64,000 nt of DNA, taken from the NCBI GenBank assembly GCA_913019905.1, contig CAJVZD010000003.1:156838-220837 (forward strand). Direction: 5' to 3'. This DNA comes from an uncultured Cellvibrionales bacterium. GTDB taxonomy: Bacteria > Pseudomonadota > Gammaproteobacteria > Pseudomonadales > Dasaniaceae. Made by a program: the position numbers and the translations under genes. Of this stretch, positions 9,325 through 19,526 are shown piece after piece (the stretch's first letter is position 1; the number at the start of each line of letters is the position of its first letter). The notes beneath the pieces are model-generated. The model was not told the origin of the DNA. It ran no database searches and saw nothing but the letters and a program-made list of their open reading frames with translations.

Positions 9325-9984
9325 TTAGTTTTCACGCAGACTAATGGCCGGCCACCCGCGTTTTTTTGCTGTGGCTAACAAAATGTCATCGCCATCCACT
9401 GCAATCGGGTTGTCTACCAAGTTTAGCAATGGTAAATCGTTGTGTGAATCGCTATAAAAATAACTACCTGCGAGGGAGTGCCCGGATGCCGCCAGCCATT
9501 GTCTGAGTCTTGTTACTTTTCCCTCCTGAAAACAGGGTGTTCCCAGTACTCTGCCGGTAAACGATCCGTCAACAACTTCCGGTTCGGTGGCTATAATGTG
9601 GTCGACACCCATGGCTGTAGCGATTGGGCCGGTCACAAAAGAGTTGGTAGCGGTAATGATCAATAGGTAGTCTCCTGCGGCTCGATGTTTAGCTAGCAGC
9701 TGATCCGCTTTGGCTAAGCGCATGCTCGAAACCGATTCAGTCATAAACTGTTTGTGCCAACGATCTAGTTGGGATTTAGGGTGCTGGGATAGCGGCTTTA
9801 AAGCAAATTCTAAAAACTCATTTATGTTCAGTCCGCCATCCCGATACTGCTGCAAAAAGTAATCATTTGCTGTCTTGTAGGCTTCGCCGTCCACGATGTC
9901 ATTAGCCACTAAAAATTCGCCCCACGCGTGATCGCTGTCTCCGCCAAGTAATGTATTGTCGAGGTCAAAAATTGCAAGGTTCAC
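9325..9984 (-). CDS. HAD-superfamily hydrolase, subfamily IB
   Basis: This 219-residue phosphatase-like protein opens with the HAD motif DLDNT (D7 nucleophile, D9 acid/base), has motif II around IITATNS and motif IV YSDSHNDLPLL with the metal-binding aspartates. The cap domain and overall length fit subfamily IB, related to phosphoserine phosphatase. The substrate is unknown. The start is GTG at 9984 with GGAG about 10 bases upstream. It is divergent from rppH, and the same HAD-rppH-ptsP neighbourhood occurs in Pseudomonas, suggesting a conserved but unexplained association. Confidence 0.87.
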   Translation of the reverse strand: MNLAIFDLDNTLLGGDSDHAWGEFLVANDIVDGEAYKTANDYFLQQYRDGGLNINEFLEFALKPLSQHPKSQLDRWHKQFMTESVSSMRLAKADQLLAKHRAAGDYLLIITATNSFVTGPIATAMGVDHIIATEPEVVDGSFTGRVLGTPCFQEGKVTRLRQWLAASGHSLAGSYFYSDSHNDLPLLNLVDNPIAVDGDDILLATAKKRGWPAISLREN

Positions 9985-10124
9985 AGGTGCTTAGCTCCAA
10001 ATTCAAAAAACGTTTGTGCAGAATGACATCGCCAATGATAGCCCTCAAGCAGCATTTGTGGAACAATGATATGCATGAATCGTTAATTAGCATCAGCATT
10101 GGACAAAAATTTAAGGAGCTATGA

Positions 10125-10646
10125 TTGATCGACGCGGAGGGCTTTAGAGCCAATGTAGGGATTATGGTTGCCAATGGCCGCGGCGAACTGTTGTGGGCGC
10201 GCCGCGTTGGCCAGGATGCTTGGCAATTCCCGCAAGGTGGCATCAACGAAGGTGAAAGTCCGGAACAAGCGCTCTACCGCGAGCTGCAAGAAGAAATTGG
10301 ATTGACTAAATCCGATGTCGAATTGTTAGCTTGTACACGAGGGTGGTTGCGTTATCGGTTACCGCAGCGCCTATTACGTAAGGATAGTAAGCCGCTTTGT
10401 ATTGGCCAGAAACAGAAATGGTTCCTGTTGAAGATGCTAGCGAATAACGAGGATGTGTCTGTCGATAATGGCCATAAGCCGGAATTCGATTATTGGCGCT
10501 GGGTTAGTTATTGGTATCCACTGGCTCAGGTAGTCCCATTTAAGAAAGAAGTTTATAGACGGGCGTTGAAGGAATTGGCCCCGAAACATTGTCGGTTGGT
10601 TGGAAGTATGCTCGACGCGGTCCCGACGGAAAACACAACGTACTGA
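10125..10646 (+). CDS. rppH: RNA pyrophosphohydrolase
   Basis: This Nudix enzyme converts 5'-triphosphate RNA ends to monophosphate and so triggers RNase E-dependent mRNA decay. The Nudix box [20 protein letters not shown] is complete. The N-terminus ([13 protein letters not shown]) aligns with E. coli RppH (MIDDDGYRPNVGI), which fixes the start at TTG 10125, six bases after AAGGAG (10113-10118). An ATG at 10121 overlaps this start but is out of frame and reaches a stop after eight codons. The 173-residue length is normal. ptsP follows after 8 bases, so the two are probably co-transcribed. Confidence 0.93.
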   Translation: MIDAEGFRANVGIMVANGRGELLWARRVGQDAWQFPQGGINEGESPEQALYRELQEEIGLTKSDVELLACTRGWLRYRLPQRLLRKDSKPLCIGQKQKWFLLKMLANNEDVSVDNGHKPEFDYWRWVSYWYPLAQVVPFKKEVYRRALKELAPKHCRLVGSMLDAVPTENTTY

Positions 10647-10654
10647 GTCAAATT

Positions 10655-12940
10655 ATGCAAAAAAGCATGCTTGAGTCTCTTCGCAGCATTGTTCAGGAAG
10701 TGAATGCGGTTGACGACCTGCAGTCTGTGTTAGACATTACCGTAGCTCGGGTGTTGAGTGCAGTGGGTACCGAAGTGTGTTCCATTTATCTTCGCGAACC
10801 AACGTTGAATCGCATTGTATTTATGGCGACCGAAGGTCTTAATAAAGATTTTGTCGGGAAAATTTCGATGGCTCCCGATGAGGGTTTGGTTGGCTTGGTA
10901 GTCGCGAGAGAAGAGCCCTTAAACCTTCAGGACGCCGTTACGCACCCGCGTTTTTTCCATATGCCCGGTATTGGTGAAGAGCCTTTTTCATCATTTTTAG
11001 GTGTCCCCATTATTCATCAGCGCGAAGTATTGGGAGTGCTGGTTGTCCAGCAGACAAAGCTTCGTCGATATGATGAAGACGATGAGGCATTTTTAGTCAC
11101 CGTTTCAGCTCAGCTTGCAGGGGTCATTGCTCATGCCCAGGCAACCGGGGCCTTTGCTTCCGTTGGTCCCAATGATGAAAGGCCGCGCGGCGCTAAGTTT
11201 CGGGGATTGGCGGGGGCCTCCGGCGTTGCAATTGGTCAGGCTGTAGTCGTAATGCCGACTGCCGATTTGTATGCTGTGCCGTATCGTCATTGCAAGGATC
11301 CCGTGGAAGAATTTGATTTCTTTCACGAATGTCTTGAAGCCGTGCGTGAGGATATAAGAGCCCTCGGCCGAAATTTATCAAGCCGTTTGGTGCCAGAGGA
11401 AATGGCCTTATTTGATGTCTACATAAACATGCTGGACGACAATGCGTTGGCGGCTGAGGTTGATGAAAAAATAAAGCAGGGGCAGTGGGCTCAAGGTGCT
11501 CTCAGTCAAGTTATGCGTAAGCATATCGGTAATTTTGAATCGATGGATGATCCGTATCTGCAAGAGCGAGCCTCTGATGTTAAGGATTTGGGGCGTCGTG
11601 TTTTATCGTATTTGCAGGCTGCCAATACCACGCCGGTTGAATACCCGGAAAAGACTATATTGGTTGGTGAAGAGCTAACGGCATCGATGTTAGGCGAAAT
11701 CCCTCCTGAGAATTTAATGGGTTTGGTCTCTGTGAAAGGTTCTGGTAATTCGCATGTTGCAATTCTTGCTCGTTCCATGGGTATTCCAACAGTAATGGGC
11801 GCCGTAGATTTACCTTTTACTCAGATAGAGGGCGATGAGATCATACTCGATGGCTATAATGGCCACGTATTTCTCAATCCGTCTGATGAATTGAGAAATC
11901 GATTTCAGGCAATATACGACGAAGAGTTGCAGATAAATCGAGACCTTGAGGCTCTGAAGGATCTCCCCTGTATTACCACCGACGGCCATCGAGTACCTTT
12001 GTGGGTTAATACTGGGCTGCAGGCGGATATAGCAAGATCGTTAGACAGGGGGGCTGAAGGAGTTGGGTTATATCGGACTGAAGTCCCCTTTTTGTTACGA
12101 GAGCGTTTTCCGAGCGAAGAAGAGCAGCGAAAAATTTATCGCGAGCAGTTAGAAGCATTTGCGCCAATGCCTGTAACAATGCGCACTTTGGATGTCGGAG
12201 GAGACAAATCACTGCCTTATTTTCCCATAGAGGAAGATAACCCATTTCTTGGTTGGAGGGGAATACGCGTAACGCTTGATCATCCGGAAATTTTTCTAGT
12301 CCAGGTTCGCGCAATGATGAAAGCAAACGCAGGGCTAAATAACTTACGTATTATGCTGCCAATGATCTGTGGTGTGCCTGAACTGGAAGATGCTTTGAGT
12401 TTAATCCATCGCGCCCATAAAGAGCTTGTTGAGGAAGTGGGTTTTGAGCTGGAGTTGCCGCCTATTGGTGTTATGGTAGAGGTGCCTGCAGCTGTATATC
12501 AGGCCCGTGAATTGGCGAGACGCGTGGAGTTTTTGTCCGTCGGTTCCAATGATTTAACTCAATATATTTTAGCGGTTGATCGCAACAATCCTCGAGTAGC
12601 AGATTTATATCAAGCATTTCATCCTGCGGTGCTACAAGCCCTAAAAAAAGTAGTTGACGATGGCCATGCGGAAGGTCGGGGTGTGGGTATTTGTGGCGAG
12701 TTTGCAGGAGATGCCTCCGCAGCTATATTGCTGATGGCAATGGGGTACGACGTGTTATCGGTAAATGCTACGGCCTTGCCTAAGGTGAAGGCGGCGATTC
12801 GTAATATTAGTACGGTGCGTGCCAAAGAGCTGCTCGAGCAAGTGATGACAATGGAGCGTGCTGACGAGATTCAGGAGTTTATGGACAATGCGTTGAATGA
12901 ATCTGGAAATACCAAGTTAAGATGGGCAGAATTTGTCTAA
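10655..12940 (+). CDS. ptsP: Phosphoenolpyruvate-protein phosphotransferase PtsP (enzyme I-Ntr)
   Basis: This is the first component of the nitrogen-related PTS phosphorelay: it takes phosphate from PEP and passes it to NPr (PtsO). An N-terminal GAF domain (about residues 1-145) is followed by the PEP-utiliser N-terminal domain, the phospho-histidine swivel domain (GSGNSHVAILARSMGIPT) and the PEP-binding barrel with GSNDLTQY and the active-site cysteine in GICGEFAGD. The ATG at 10655 gives 761 residues; an ATG four codons later (10667, MLESLRSIV) aligns better with E. coli PtsP and may be the real start. It directly follows rppH, as in Pseudomonas. PtsN and PtsO are not in the window. Confidence 0.94.
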   Translation: MQKSMLESLRSIVQEVNAVDDLQSVLDITVARVLSAVGTEVCSIYLREPTLNRIVFMATEGLNKDFVGKISMAPDEGLVGLVVAREEPLNLQDAVTHPRFFHMPGIGEEPFSSFLGVPIIHQREVLGVLVVQQTKLRRYDEDDEAFLVTVSAQLAGVIAHAQATGAFASVGPNDERPRGAKFRGLAGASGVAIGQAVVVMPTADLYAVPYRHCKDPVEEFDFFHECLEAVREDIRALGRNLSSRLVPEEMALFDVYINMLDDNALAAEVDEKIKQGQWAQGALSQVMRKHIGNFESMDDPYLQERASDVKDLGRRVLSYLQAANTTPVEYPEKTILVGEELTASMLGEIPPENLMGLVSVKGSGNSHVAILARSMGIPTVMGAVDLPFTQIEGDEIILDGYNGHVFLNPSDELRNRFQAIYDEELQINRDLEALKDLPCITTDGHRVPLWVNTGLQADIARSLDRGAEGVGLYRTEVPFLLRERFPSEEEQRKIYREQLEAFAPMPVTMRTLDVGGDKSLPYFPIEEDNPFLGWRGIRVTLDHPEIFLVQVRAMMKANAGLNNLRIMLPMICGVPELEDALSLIHRAHKELVEEVGFELELPPIGVMVEVPAAVYQARELARRVEFLSVGSNDLTQYILAVDRNNPRVADLYQAFHPAVLQALKKVVDDGHAEGRGVGICGEFAGDASAAILLMAMGYDVLSVNATALPKVKAAIRNISTVRAKELLEQVMTMERADEIQEFMDNALNESGNTKLRWAEFV

Positions 12941-13040
12941 CAGCTTGCGTTAATGGCTTTGAGTGTCTTGAAGTCTGATTTAGTAATGTCGGTTTAGCGA
13001 AAATCATCCGATGCTTAAGAGTTATAATATGTCGGGTAAA

Positions 13041-13820
13041 TTACGGGTCTGTAATTGTGAATTCCTGTTTGTTTAGTGTCCCGCGTTCGCCCTTTTCCCG
13101 AAATTCTTGTTCATAAAATGATACCTCGCGGTTGGCGTTCAGTGTCAGTACAGTGGCGGCCCGTGTTCCGTAGGATTCTGTCGTTATAAAGCGGCTTGAT
13201 AGTACGCGCTCTAACTCTATTGCAATGCCCGTATCTGGAAGGCTTTTGTCATCTGCGACTTGTGAATCAAATAAAACTGGAACAATAGATTCAGCTTGCT
13301 GACACGTTTCTATTGAGTCTTTTAATGCTCGTATGCCTTTCGTTACTTTCGGCCAGGGTTGATTGAGCGTTCCATTGCTAAGGCCGTGGATGCCCGGTGC
13401 TAATTTTTCGATAGTTTCTTGGCGATTGCTGAGATAATAAAGATGGCTATGCCGGGCAGAAAACTCCCCGGCCAATAAGTTGAAACCGGCGTACTTATGT
13501 TGTTCTTTCTTGATGATTTCGAGGCAGTCAACAGTGTTTTCGGTTGAATTTAGAAAGTCGGTGACGAGCTCTCCTCTCGACAAAAATTCAGCGTTAGGGC
13601 TGGCTTTTTCCCTCACATTCGTGACCGCAGCGAAACGACCGTTTCGACTGATTCCCATCCATGTTCCACCTGCTTTCAGGTCTTTTCCTGCGAAAATGTC
13701 AGGATGGTCGGTCCAAAATTGAGCCCCTGCAGTTGGACGATTGTATGCTTCGTCGCGATTTGCAGCGATCATTAATGGGTAGTTTGGGTGATGCTTGAAA
13801 GCAAAAAGAATAAGACACAT
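13041..13820 (-). CDS. NRDE/TANGO2-family protein
   Basis: This 259-residue protein begins MCLILFAF and carries the family-defining Asn-Arg-Asp-Glu motif at about residues 21-24 (AANRDE), then GGTWMGIS and FAAVTNVRE, all characteristic of the NRDE (DUF833, TANGO2-like) family. The conserved Cys2 is consistent with an N-terminal-nucleophile fold, but the biochemical activity of bacterial members is not settled; animal TANGO2 has been linked to haem and lipid handling. The gene is convergent with ptsP and divergent from lgt. No other function can be supported. Confidence 0.88.
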   Translation of the reverse strand: MCLILFAFKHHPNYPLMIAANRDEAYNRPTAGAQFWTDHPDIFAGKDLKAGGTWMGISRNGRFAAVTNVREKASPNAEFLSRGELVTDFLNSTENTVDCLEIIKKEQHKYAGFNLLAGEFSARHSHLYYLSNRQETIEKLAPGIHGLSNGTLNQPWPKVTKGIRALKDSIETCQQAESIVPVLFDSQVADDKSLPDTGIAIELERVLSSRFITTESYGTRAATVLTLNANREVSFYEQEFREKGERGTLNKQEFTITDP

Positions 13821-13964
13821 GGCTTTATTATACAGACACTAGTATTTTATTCTCCCAATAACGAATCTTCTTCTTTATTGCTGTCCCGGAATTGACGCTT
13901 GCGGCATAATAGGCGCTCGCAAAAAACTAAACTGTTCCTTTTTTATACAGATGTTAGAGCCATT

Positions 13965-14795
13965 ATGCTGACGCACCCAAATTTTGACCCGATCGCACTT
14001 TCCATTGGTCCAGTTTCAATACACTGGTACGGAATTATGTATTTGTTAGCGTTCAGTACAGCCTGGTGGCTGGCTAGTAGGAGAGCCGGCTTTGACCACT
14101 CGCCTTTAAAAAAATCTCAGGTAGACGATCTTATTTTTTACGGCGCTTTAGGTGTAGTCCTCGGCGGCCGTTTTGGTTATGTCATTTTTTATAATTTTGA
14201 TAAGTTTTTGGAGCAGCCTTTATGGCTATTTAAGGTGTGGCAGGGCGGCATGTCATTTCACGGCGGTTTGTTAGGTGTGGTTGTGGCAATGCTGATTTAC
14301 GCCAGGCGTATCAAAGTGGATGCGGGTCGTATGCTTGATTTTGTTGCGCCCATTGTGCCCTTGGGGCTGGGAATGGGGCGGCTCGGTAATTTTATAGGTC
14401 AAGAGTTGTGGGGACGTGCCGCCGATGTGTCGGCGGTTCCGTGGGCGATGGTATTCCCGGCGGATCCAGAAGGCTTGCCGCGGCATCCATCTCAGTTATA
14501 TCAGCTCGGGCTTGAGGGTATATTGTTGTTTCTCATTGTTTATGGTTTCTCTGCGAAGCCAAGGCCAATGTGGTCCGTGGGCGGCTTGTTTATCGCTTGT
14601 TATGGAGTCTTTCGTTTTATTGTCGAATTTTTCAGACAGCCAGACAGTCACATTGGTTTTGATGCTCTCGGTTGGTTGACCAGAGGTCAGATTTTATCGC
14701 TGCCGATGATAGTGACTGGTATCGTTGTTGTTGTGTATGCTTACCGACAGCAGTCAGTGTTGCTTGGTAGTAGTCAAAAAGGTAAAAGTTCATGA
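13965..14795 (+). CDS. lgt: Phosphatidylglycerol-prolipoprotein diacylglyceryl transferase
   Basis: This inner-membrane enzyme attaches diacylglycerol to the lipobox cysteine of prolipoproteins, the first step of lipoprotein maturation. The Lgt signature [14 protein letters not shown] is present, as are HGGLLG and [11 protein letters not shown], and about seven hydrophobic segments are visible. An in-frame start at 13899 would add 22 unrelated residues; the ATG at 13965 ([15 protein letters not shown]) matches the normal N-terminus and gives 276 residues. The TGA stop overlaps the thyA start (ATGA), so the two are translationally coupled, an arrangement widely conserved in gammaproteobacteria. 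Confidence 0.94.
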   Translation: MLTHPNFDPIALSIGPVSIHWYGIMYLLAFSTAWWLASRRAGFDHSPLKKSQVDDLIFYGALGVVLGGRFGYVIFYNFDKFLEQPLWLFKVWQGGMSFHGGLLGVVVAMLIYARRIKVDAGRMLDFVAPIVPLGLGMGRLGNFIGQELWGRAADVSAVPWAMVFPADPEGLPRHPSQLYQLGLEGILLFLIVYGFSAKPRPMWSVGGLFIACYGVFRFIVEFFRQPDSHIGFDALGWLTRGQILSLPMIVTGIVVVVYAYRQQSVLLGSSQKGKSS

Positions 14796-15631
14796 AGCAG
14801 TATCTTGAGTTAATTCATGATGTGATTGATAACGGAGTGGACAAAGGTGATCGCACGGGGGTTGGGACTCGTTCAGTTTTTGGGCGCCAATTGCGTTTTG
14901 ACTTGAGCGTGGGCTTTCCCTTGATTACAACAAAAAAAATACACTTGAAGAGTATCGTTAATGAGTTAATCTGGTTTCTCAGCGGGAGTACTGATAACAA
15001 TTGGTTAAAGGAGCGCGGGGTATCTATTTGGGATGAGTGGGCCGCACCCAGTGGTGATCTTGGGCCTATTTATGGCAAGCAGTGGCGAAGCTGGGCTTGT
15101 CCGGATGGAACAACAATTGACCAGATTGAAGAGTTGGTTCGAATGATTAAGCTCAAGCCCGACTCTCGTCGATTGATAGTGAGTGGTTGGAATCCTGCAG
15201 ATTTGCCGGACGAGTCCATAAGCCCGCAGGAGAATGTTAAGCAGGGGCTTGCCGCTTTGCCGCCGTGTCATACTCTTTTTCAGTTTTATGTCGCAGAAGG
15301 AAAGCTGTCATGCCAGCTTTACCAGCGCAGTGCTGACCTATTTTTGGGTGTGCCGTTTAACATTGCCAGCTACGCACTGTTAACTCATATGATTGCACAG
15401 CAGTGTGGTTTAGAGGTCGGTGAGTTTGTCCATACTTTTGGTGATTGCCATTTGTATGCCAATCATTTGACTGATGATATTGCTTTTGAGCAGTTGCGCC
15501 GCAAGCCACGGCCGCTTCCCCGTTTGAAAATAAATCGAAAGCCGAATTCGATTTTTGATTATTCCTATGACGATTTTGAGTTTGACGGCTATGATCCTTA
15601 TCCGTTGATCAAAGCGCCTATTGCGGTGTAG
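14792..15631 (+). CDS. thyA: Thymidylate synthase
   Basis: The enzyme methylates dUMP to dTMP using methylene-tetrahydrofolate. The active-site cysteine is C159 in [12 protein letters not shown]; the [20 protein letters not shown] segment and the terminal [10 protein letters not shown] motif ([13 protein letters not shown]) are intact. At 279 residues it is longer than the 264-residue E. coli protein because of a short insertion (about residues 136-151) just before the catalytic cysteine, as seen in various other bacterial ThyA proteins. It overlaps lgt by four bases. folA, a frequent downstream neighbour, is absent here. Confidence 0.96.
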   Translation: MKQYLELIHDVIDNGVDKGDRTGVGTRSVFGRQLRFDLSVGFPLITTKKIHLKSIVNELIWFLSGSTDNNWLKERGVSIWDEWAAPSGDLGPIYGKQWRSWACPDGTTIDQIEELVRMIKLKPDSRRLIVSGWNPADLPDESISPQENVKQGLAALPPCHTLFQFYVAEGKLSCQLYQRSADLFLGVPFNIASYALLTHMIAQQCGLEVGEFVHTFGDCHLYANHLTDDIAFEQLRRKPRPLPRLKINRKPNSIFDYSYDDFEFDGYDPYPLIKAPIAV

Positions 15632-16397
15632 TCAAAATAGTCAAGTTGCCTGTGACGATATGCGTTGGCGAATCTTTTAAAGCGGCGGCGCCAATAATTT
15701 CTAGCTATGCTCGCCGAGTCTATCTTCGTCTTTTTTGTGGTCGCGAGAAGGCAGTCCTAACATTTCACATCTTTGGGGGTGTTTTCCTTCATGTCCCCAC
15801 GCTGAAGTATAGTTGTTAGCCGATGCTGATGTTTAGTACGAGGGTGTTACTGTGTTACGAATGGTTGGCTGGGGTACGTTTCCTGCACTTTTTATGAAAG
15901 GTGGTCTTTACGCCAGAAAACTAAGCGAGTATCAAGACAAAAACCGGTCCGATAACGTAGCGCATTTTGGTCTTTGAGTTAATCGGCCGAGAAGGGAAAA
16001 TGGAATAAGTTCGCCTAGATTGCTTTGTGTTGGCGCTTTTCTAACCAATCCCGTTGCTTGCTCGGCGAAAATAATCCGGCAACATAGAGTGCAGGCTCTG
16101 ATATATAACGAAAGTGAGCTGTTCGGTCGATTTCGATTAGTGGGAAATGCTACGTATTTAAGATTTATGATACGCATCTACTCGTAATTCTGTTACCAAT
16201 GTACACGAAAAAAAATAAACCAAATTCTTCGCCTCCAAAGCGATATTCGCGTTGATTAATGTAAAAGCTTAATATTAAAATGCTGCGGTGTGACGGACAG
16301 TTATGACGCTTTACAGTGACCAAGCTCTAACGCAATAACGGTACCAGATTAATATAAACCTGTTATTTCAAACTTCTCTGAAGGAAATGCTATTCCC
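15632..16397. other. Long intergenic region thyA - TonB module
   Basis: I see no supportable gene in these 766 bases. A minus-strand frame at 15932-16177 (81 codons) has no recognisable product and low-quality composition. No clear terminator follows thyA. The right end is AT-rich (16200-16397) and presumably carries the promoter of the DUF3450-TonB operon, but I found no convincing Fur box. Confidence 0.45.
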
Positions 16398-17180
16398 ATG
16401 ATTATGCATCGATTCAAAACAATCGCGCTTGCAATGACTCTGTCATTGAGTGCGTTATTGGGCGCTACAGCTCAAGCAAACACAGTGGACGCTGTGTTAA
16501 AGGTTGGTCAGGCTAAAACTGCCGCTGCAAGCAAATCACAAAAAGCGGTTGATAAGCTAGCTAGTGAAACTGGCGATTTACTTCAAGACTATAAAACAGT
16601 CATGAAGGTTGTCGACGGTTTACGCGTCTATAACGCGCGCCTCGAAAAGCAAATCGCGAATCAAATTGCCCGTATCGGTAATATCGATGATTCAATCGGC
16701 CAGGTTACGGTTATTCAGCGTCAGGTAACGCCGTTGGTTATCCGCATGATCGATGGTCTGGAAAAGTTTGTTAACTTGGACATTCCATTTCATATGGACG
16801 AGCGAGGGGAGCGCATAGCCTTCTTGAAAGCAAACGTTGATCGCTCCGATTTGTCTGTTGCTGAAAAATTTCGACAAGTGCTGGAAGCCTATAAAATTGA
16901 AAATGAGTACGGTCGCAAGATTGACGCTTATAAGGGCTCCATCGATATAAATGGAACTGAGCGAGAAGTTAACTTCTTCCGGGTAGGTCGCATCGCATTG
17001 TTATATCAGACAACTGATACAGAAGTATCAGGTGCGTGGGATAAAAACGCCGGTCAATTTGTCGAGCTGGATGCGGGTGAATACCGCAACGCAATTATCA
17101 AAGGTTTGCGTATTGCTCGCCAACAGGCCACCACAGATATCCTGAAACTTCCTATTCCTGCACCGGAGGCTGCTAAGTAA
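16398..17180 (+). CDS. DUF3450 periplasmic coiled-coil protein of a TonB module
   Basis: This 260-residue exported protein has a signal peptide with a likely cleavage after AQA (about residue 28), then a long helical, coiled-coil-like segment (about 30-110) rich in Ala, Lys and Gln, and a C-terminal globular part. The sequence fits the DUF3450 family, which is found next to TtpC-type ExbB systems. Its role is not known; it may be a periplasmic partner of the TtpC-like protein. It is the first of six same-strand genes, and its TAA overlaps the next ATG by one base. ATG codons at 16398 and 16404 are both possible starts after GAAGGAAA. Confidence 0.82.
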   Translation: MIMHRFKTIALAMTLSLSALLGATAQANTVDAVLKVGQAKTAAASKSQKAVDKLASETGDLLQDYKTVMKVVDGLRVYNARLEKQIANQIARIGNIDDSIGQVTVIQRQVTPLVIRMIDGLEKFVNLDIPFHMDERGERIAFLKANVDRSDLSVAEKFRQVLEAYKIENEYGRKIDAYKGSIDINGTEREVNFFRVGRIALLYQTTDTEVSGAWDKNAGQFVELDAGEYRNAIIKGLRIARQQATTDILKLPIPAPEAAK

Positions 17181-18568
17181 TGAATAATAATTTTATTAAA
17201 TCGGTAGTATTTACCGCAAGCACGTTACTAGCTACTGCGTCTGGTTCGTTGTTCGCTCAAGAAGCTCAAACTCTTGATCAATTGCTTGAGTTTGTAAAGC
17301 AAGGTCAAACAACTGAAGCGAAAGAAAATAGAGCCCGCGAAGCGCGTTTCAAAAGCGCTAAAGACGGTCAGGCCAAGATGCTGAAAGATGCCGAAAGAAT
17401 GCGAGATCAAGAAGAGAAGCGCTCAGCGCGTCTCGAGGCAAACTTTGAAGTTAATGAGCAGACAATCGCCGATAAGCAAAAGCAGCTAAAAGATCGTTTA
17501 GGTACATTAACTGAGTTGTTTGGTCATCTGACATCTGCTGCTGGTGACTTACGTTCTAACTTTGGTACTTCTTTGGTCAGTGCGCAGTACCCAAATCGAG
17601 AAGCATTTTTTGATGAGTTAATCGGTAAAATGAGTAGTTCCGATCAACTACCTAGTATTGAAGAAATTGAGCGCATGTGGTTTGAAATGCAGCGTGAAAT
17701 GACTGAGTCCGGAAGAGTTGTGAAATTTACCACGACTGTCTCAAAGCCGGGCGGCGAAAAAGAAGAGCGTGAAGTTATACGCATCGGGTCATACAATATC
17801 GTCACCGACGAGGGTAACTATCTAACCTATAACGAAAATGGTGTTCTCGAAGTTTTAGCGCGCCAGCCAACCGATAACTTCCTCGGGTGGGCTTCGGACT
17901 TAGCCAATAGCACAGGTGGTTACTCCGCATTTGGAGCAGATCCTACCGGCCCACTTGGCGGTTCTTACTTATCCGCATTGATCAATACACCCACGATGGC
18001 CGAGAGATTCGAGCAAGGTGGGGCTATCGGTAAGGCAATCGCTGCGGTAGGTGCTTTTGCATTTTTGTTAGCAATATGGCGTTTGTTAGTGTTGACTTCC
18101 GTCTACGCTAAAGTTAATTCTCAGTTGAAGACCGACAAAGCTAACGCTAATAATCCTCTGGGTCGTGTGCTGATGGTGCACGAGGAAAATCCCTCAATGG
18201 ATACAGAAACATTGGAGCTGAAATTATCTGAAGCTGTGTTGAAGGAAACGCCGAAGATTGAGCTTGGCTTGAACATGTTGAAAATTATAGCGGCGGTCGC
18301 GCCCCTTATGGGACTGCTCGGTACGGTTACGAACATGATATTAGTGTTCCAGGCAATCGTTATCTTTGGTGCAGGTGATCCTACGGCGATGGCTGGTGGT
18401 ATCTCTGGTGCGCTGGTTACTACAGTATTGGGCCTCTTGGTTGCGATACCAACTGTATTACTCCATACAGTAACTAGTGGGCAAGCGAAGAAGGTACTAC
18501 ATGTACTGGATGAGCAGACCACTGGTATTATCGCTGAGCATACTGAAGCGAAGCTGGGGAAGAGCTAA
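17180..18568 (+). CDS. TtpC-like MotA/TolQ/ExbB proton channel protein with periplasmic N-terminal extension
   Basis: This 462-residue protein combines a signal peptide, a charged coiled-coil region (about residues 45-115), a periplasmic domain, a transmembrane helix near 285-305 (GAFAFLLAIWRLLVL), and a C-terminal MotA/TolQ/ExbB domain with the signature PLMGLLGTVTNMI and a final membrane pair. This architecture is that of TtpC, the extra component of TonB2-type systems described in Vibrio, where it is needed for TonB2 function. It overlaps the DUF3450 gene by one base and is immediately followed by a second, short ExbB gene. It most likely spans the periplasm and modulates energy transfer. 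Confidence 0.85.
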   Translation: MNNNFIKSVVFTASTLLATASGSLFAQEAQTLDQLLEFVKQGQTTEAKENRAREARFKSAKDGQAKMLKDAERMRDQEEKRSARLEANFEVNEQTIADKQKQLKDRLGTLTELFGHLTSAAGDLRSNFGTSLVSAQYPNREAFFDELIGKMSSSDQLPSIEEIERMWFEMQREMTESGRVVKFTTTVSKPGGEKEEREVIRIGSYNIVTDEGNYLTYNENGVLEVLARQPTDNFLGWASDLANSTGGYSAFGADPTGPLGGSYLSALINTPTMAERFEQGGAIGKAIAAVGAFAFLLAIWRLLVLTSVYAKVNSQLKTDKANANNPLGRVLMVHEENPSMDTETLELKLSEAVLKETPKIELGLNMLKIIAAVAPLMGLLGTVTNMILVFQAIVIFGAGDPTAMAGGISGALVTTVLGLLVAIPTVLLHTVTSGQAKKVLHVLDEQTTGIIAEHTEAKLGKS

Positions 18569-19099
18569 ATGGTTTATAATCTCGACGAGATTCTCGAAAT
18601 AATAAGCCGCTTCATGATTCAGGGAGGCGATGTATTATGGCTCATCGCCATCCTGACTTTCACGATGTGGACATTAGTATTTGAGCGATTTTGGTATTTC
18701 CGTTCAGGTTTGCGAAAAGATGTCGATAAAGCAATCGCAGTTTGGGAAGGGCGTCGCGAACGAAAGTCCTGGAATGCAGCTCAAATTCGACTCATGTTGA
18801 TATCTCAATCAACGCTGAGAATTAGAGCTGGCTTACCAATGATTCAGACGCTGGTTGCTATCGCTCCTCTTCTGGGTCTGTTAGGAACCGTTACCGGAAT
18901 GATTGAAGTTTTTAACGTCATGGCCGTGACAGGCGGCGGAGATGCCAAGTCTATGGCTGGCGGTGTTTCGAGAGCAACAATCCCGACCATGGCAGGCATG
19001 GTTGCTGCATTATCAGGTGTTTTTTCAAATACCTATGTTACGCAGATTGCCAACCGTGAATGTAAATTGTTTGAAGATCATCTGACAACCGACCACTAA
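18569..19099 (+). CDS. exbB: ExbB-type proton channel subunit
   Basis: A 176-residue MotA/TolQ/ExbB protein starts directly after the stop of the TtpC-like gene with no spacing. It has a membrane helix near residues 18-40, a cytoplasmic loop, and two C-terminal helices with the family signature PLLGLLGTVTGMIEVF. Small size and the paired location with TtpC match ExbB2 of TonB2 systems. It should form the proton channel with the downstream ExbD and energise the short TonB. Confidence 0.9.
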   Translation: MVYNLDEILEIISRFMIQGGDVLWLIAILTFTMWTLVFERFWYFRSGLRKDVDKAIAVWEGRRERKSWNAAQIRLMLISQSTLRIRAGLPMIQTLVAIAPLLGLLGTVTGMIEVFNVMAVTGGGDAKSMAGGVSRATIPTMAGMVAALSGVFSNTYVTQIANRECKLFEDHLTTDH

Positions 19100-19109
19100 G
19101 AGAATAATC

Positions 19110-19520
19110 ATGCGCAGAAATGCTATTAAAAGAGGGGGTGACGAAGAATCCTCAGAAATCGACTTAACGCCTATGCTGGACGTGGTCTTTATCATGTTGA
19201 TCTTCTTTATCGTGACAGCTTCCTTTATCAAGGAAGCTGGAATTGAGGTTAACCGGCCCGAAGCATCAACCGCTTCGCAAAAAGAAAATGTAAACATTTT
19301 GATTGCGGTCAGCCCCACTAACGAAATATGGATCGACAAGCGTCGTGTTGATAAACGTGCAGTTCGTTCGGTTATTGAGCGTATGCATGCAGAGAACCCC
19401 AAAGGCGCTGTAGTTGTTCAGGCTGACAATAAGTCCAGTACTGAAACAGTTGTTGCTGTCCTCGATGCATCACGCGCTGCGGGTGTTTACGATGTTTCAT
19501 TGGCCACAGAAAACGACTAG
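19110..19520 (+). CDS. exbD: ExbD-type biopolymer transport protein
   Basis: This 136-residue protein has one N-terminal membrane helix (about 22-42) and a periplasmic ExbD/TolR domain. The membrane-embedded aspartate required for proton use is D24 in DLTPMLDVVFIM. It lies 10 bases after exbB and 6 bases before tonB, so the three are one transcription unit. Confidence 0.93.
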   Translation: MRRNAIKRGGDEESSEIDLTPMLDVVFIMLIFFIVTASFIKEAGIEVNRPEASTASQKENVNILIAVSPTNEIWIDKRRVDKRAVRSVIERMHAENPKGAVVVQADNKSSTETVVAVLDASRAAGVYDVSLATEND

Positions 19521-19526
19521 GGCATT

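Noticed and set aside
15932..16177. Minus-strand frame of 81 codons in the thyA-TonB gap.
   Set aside because: No ribosome-binding site, no family resemblance and composition like non-coding sequence.
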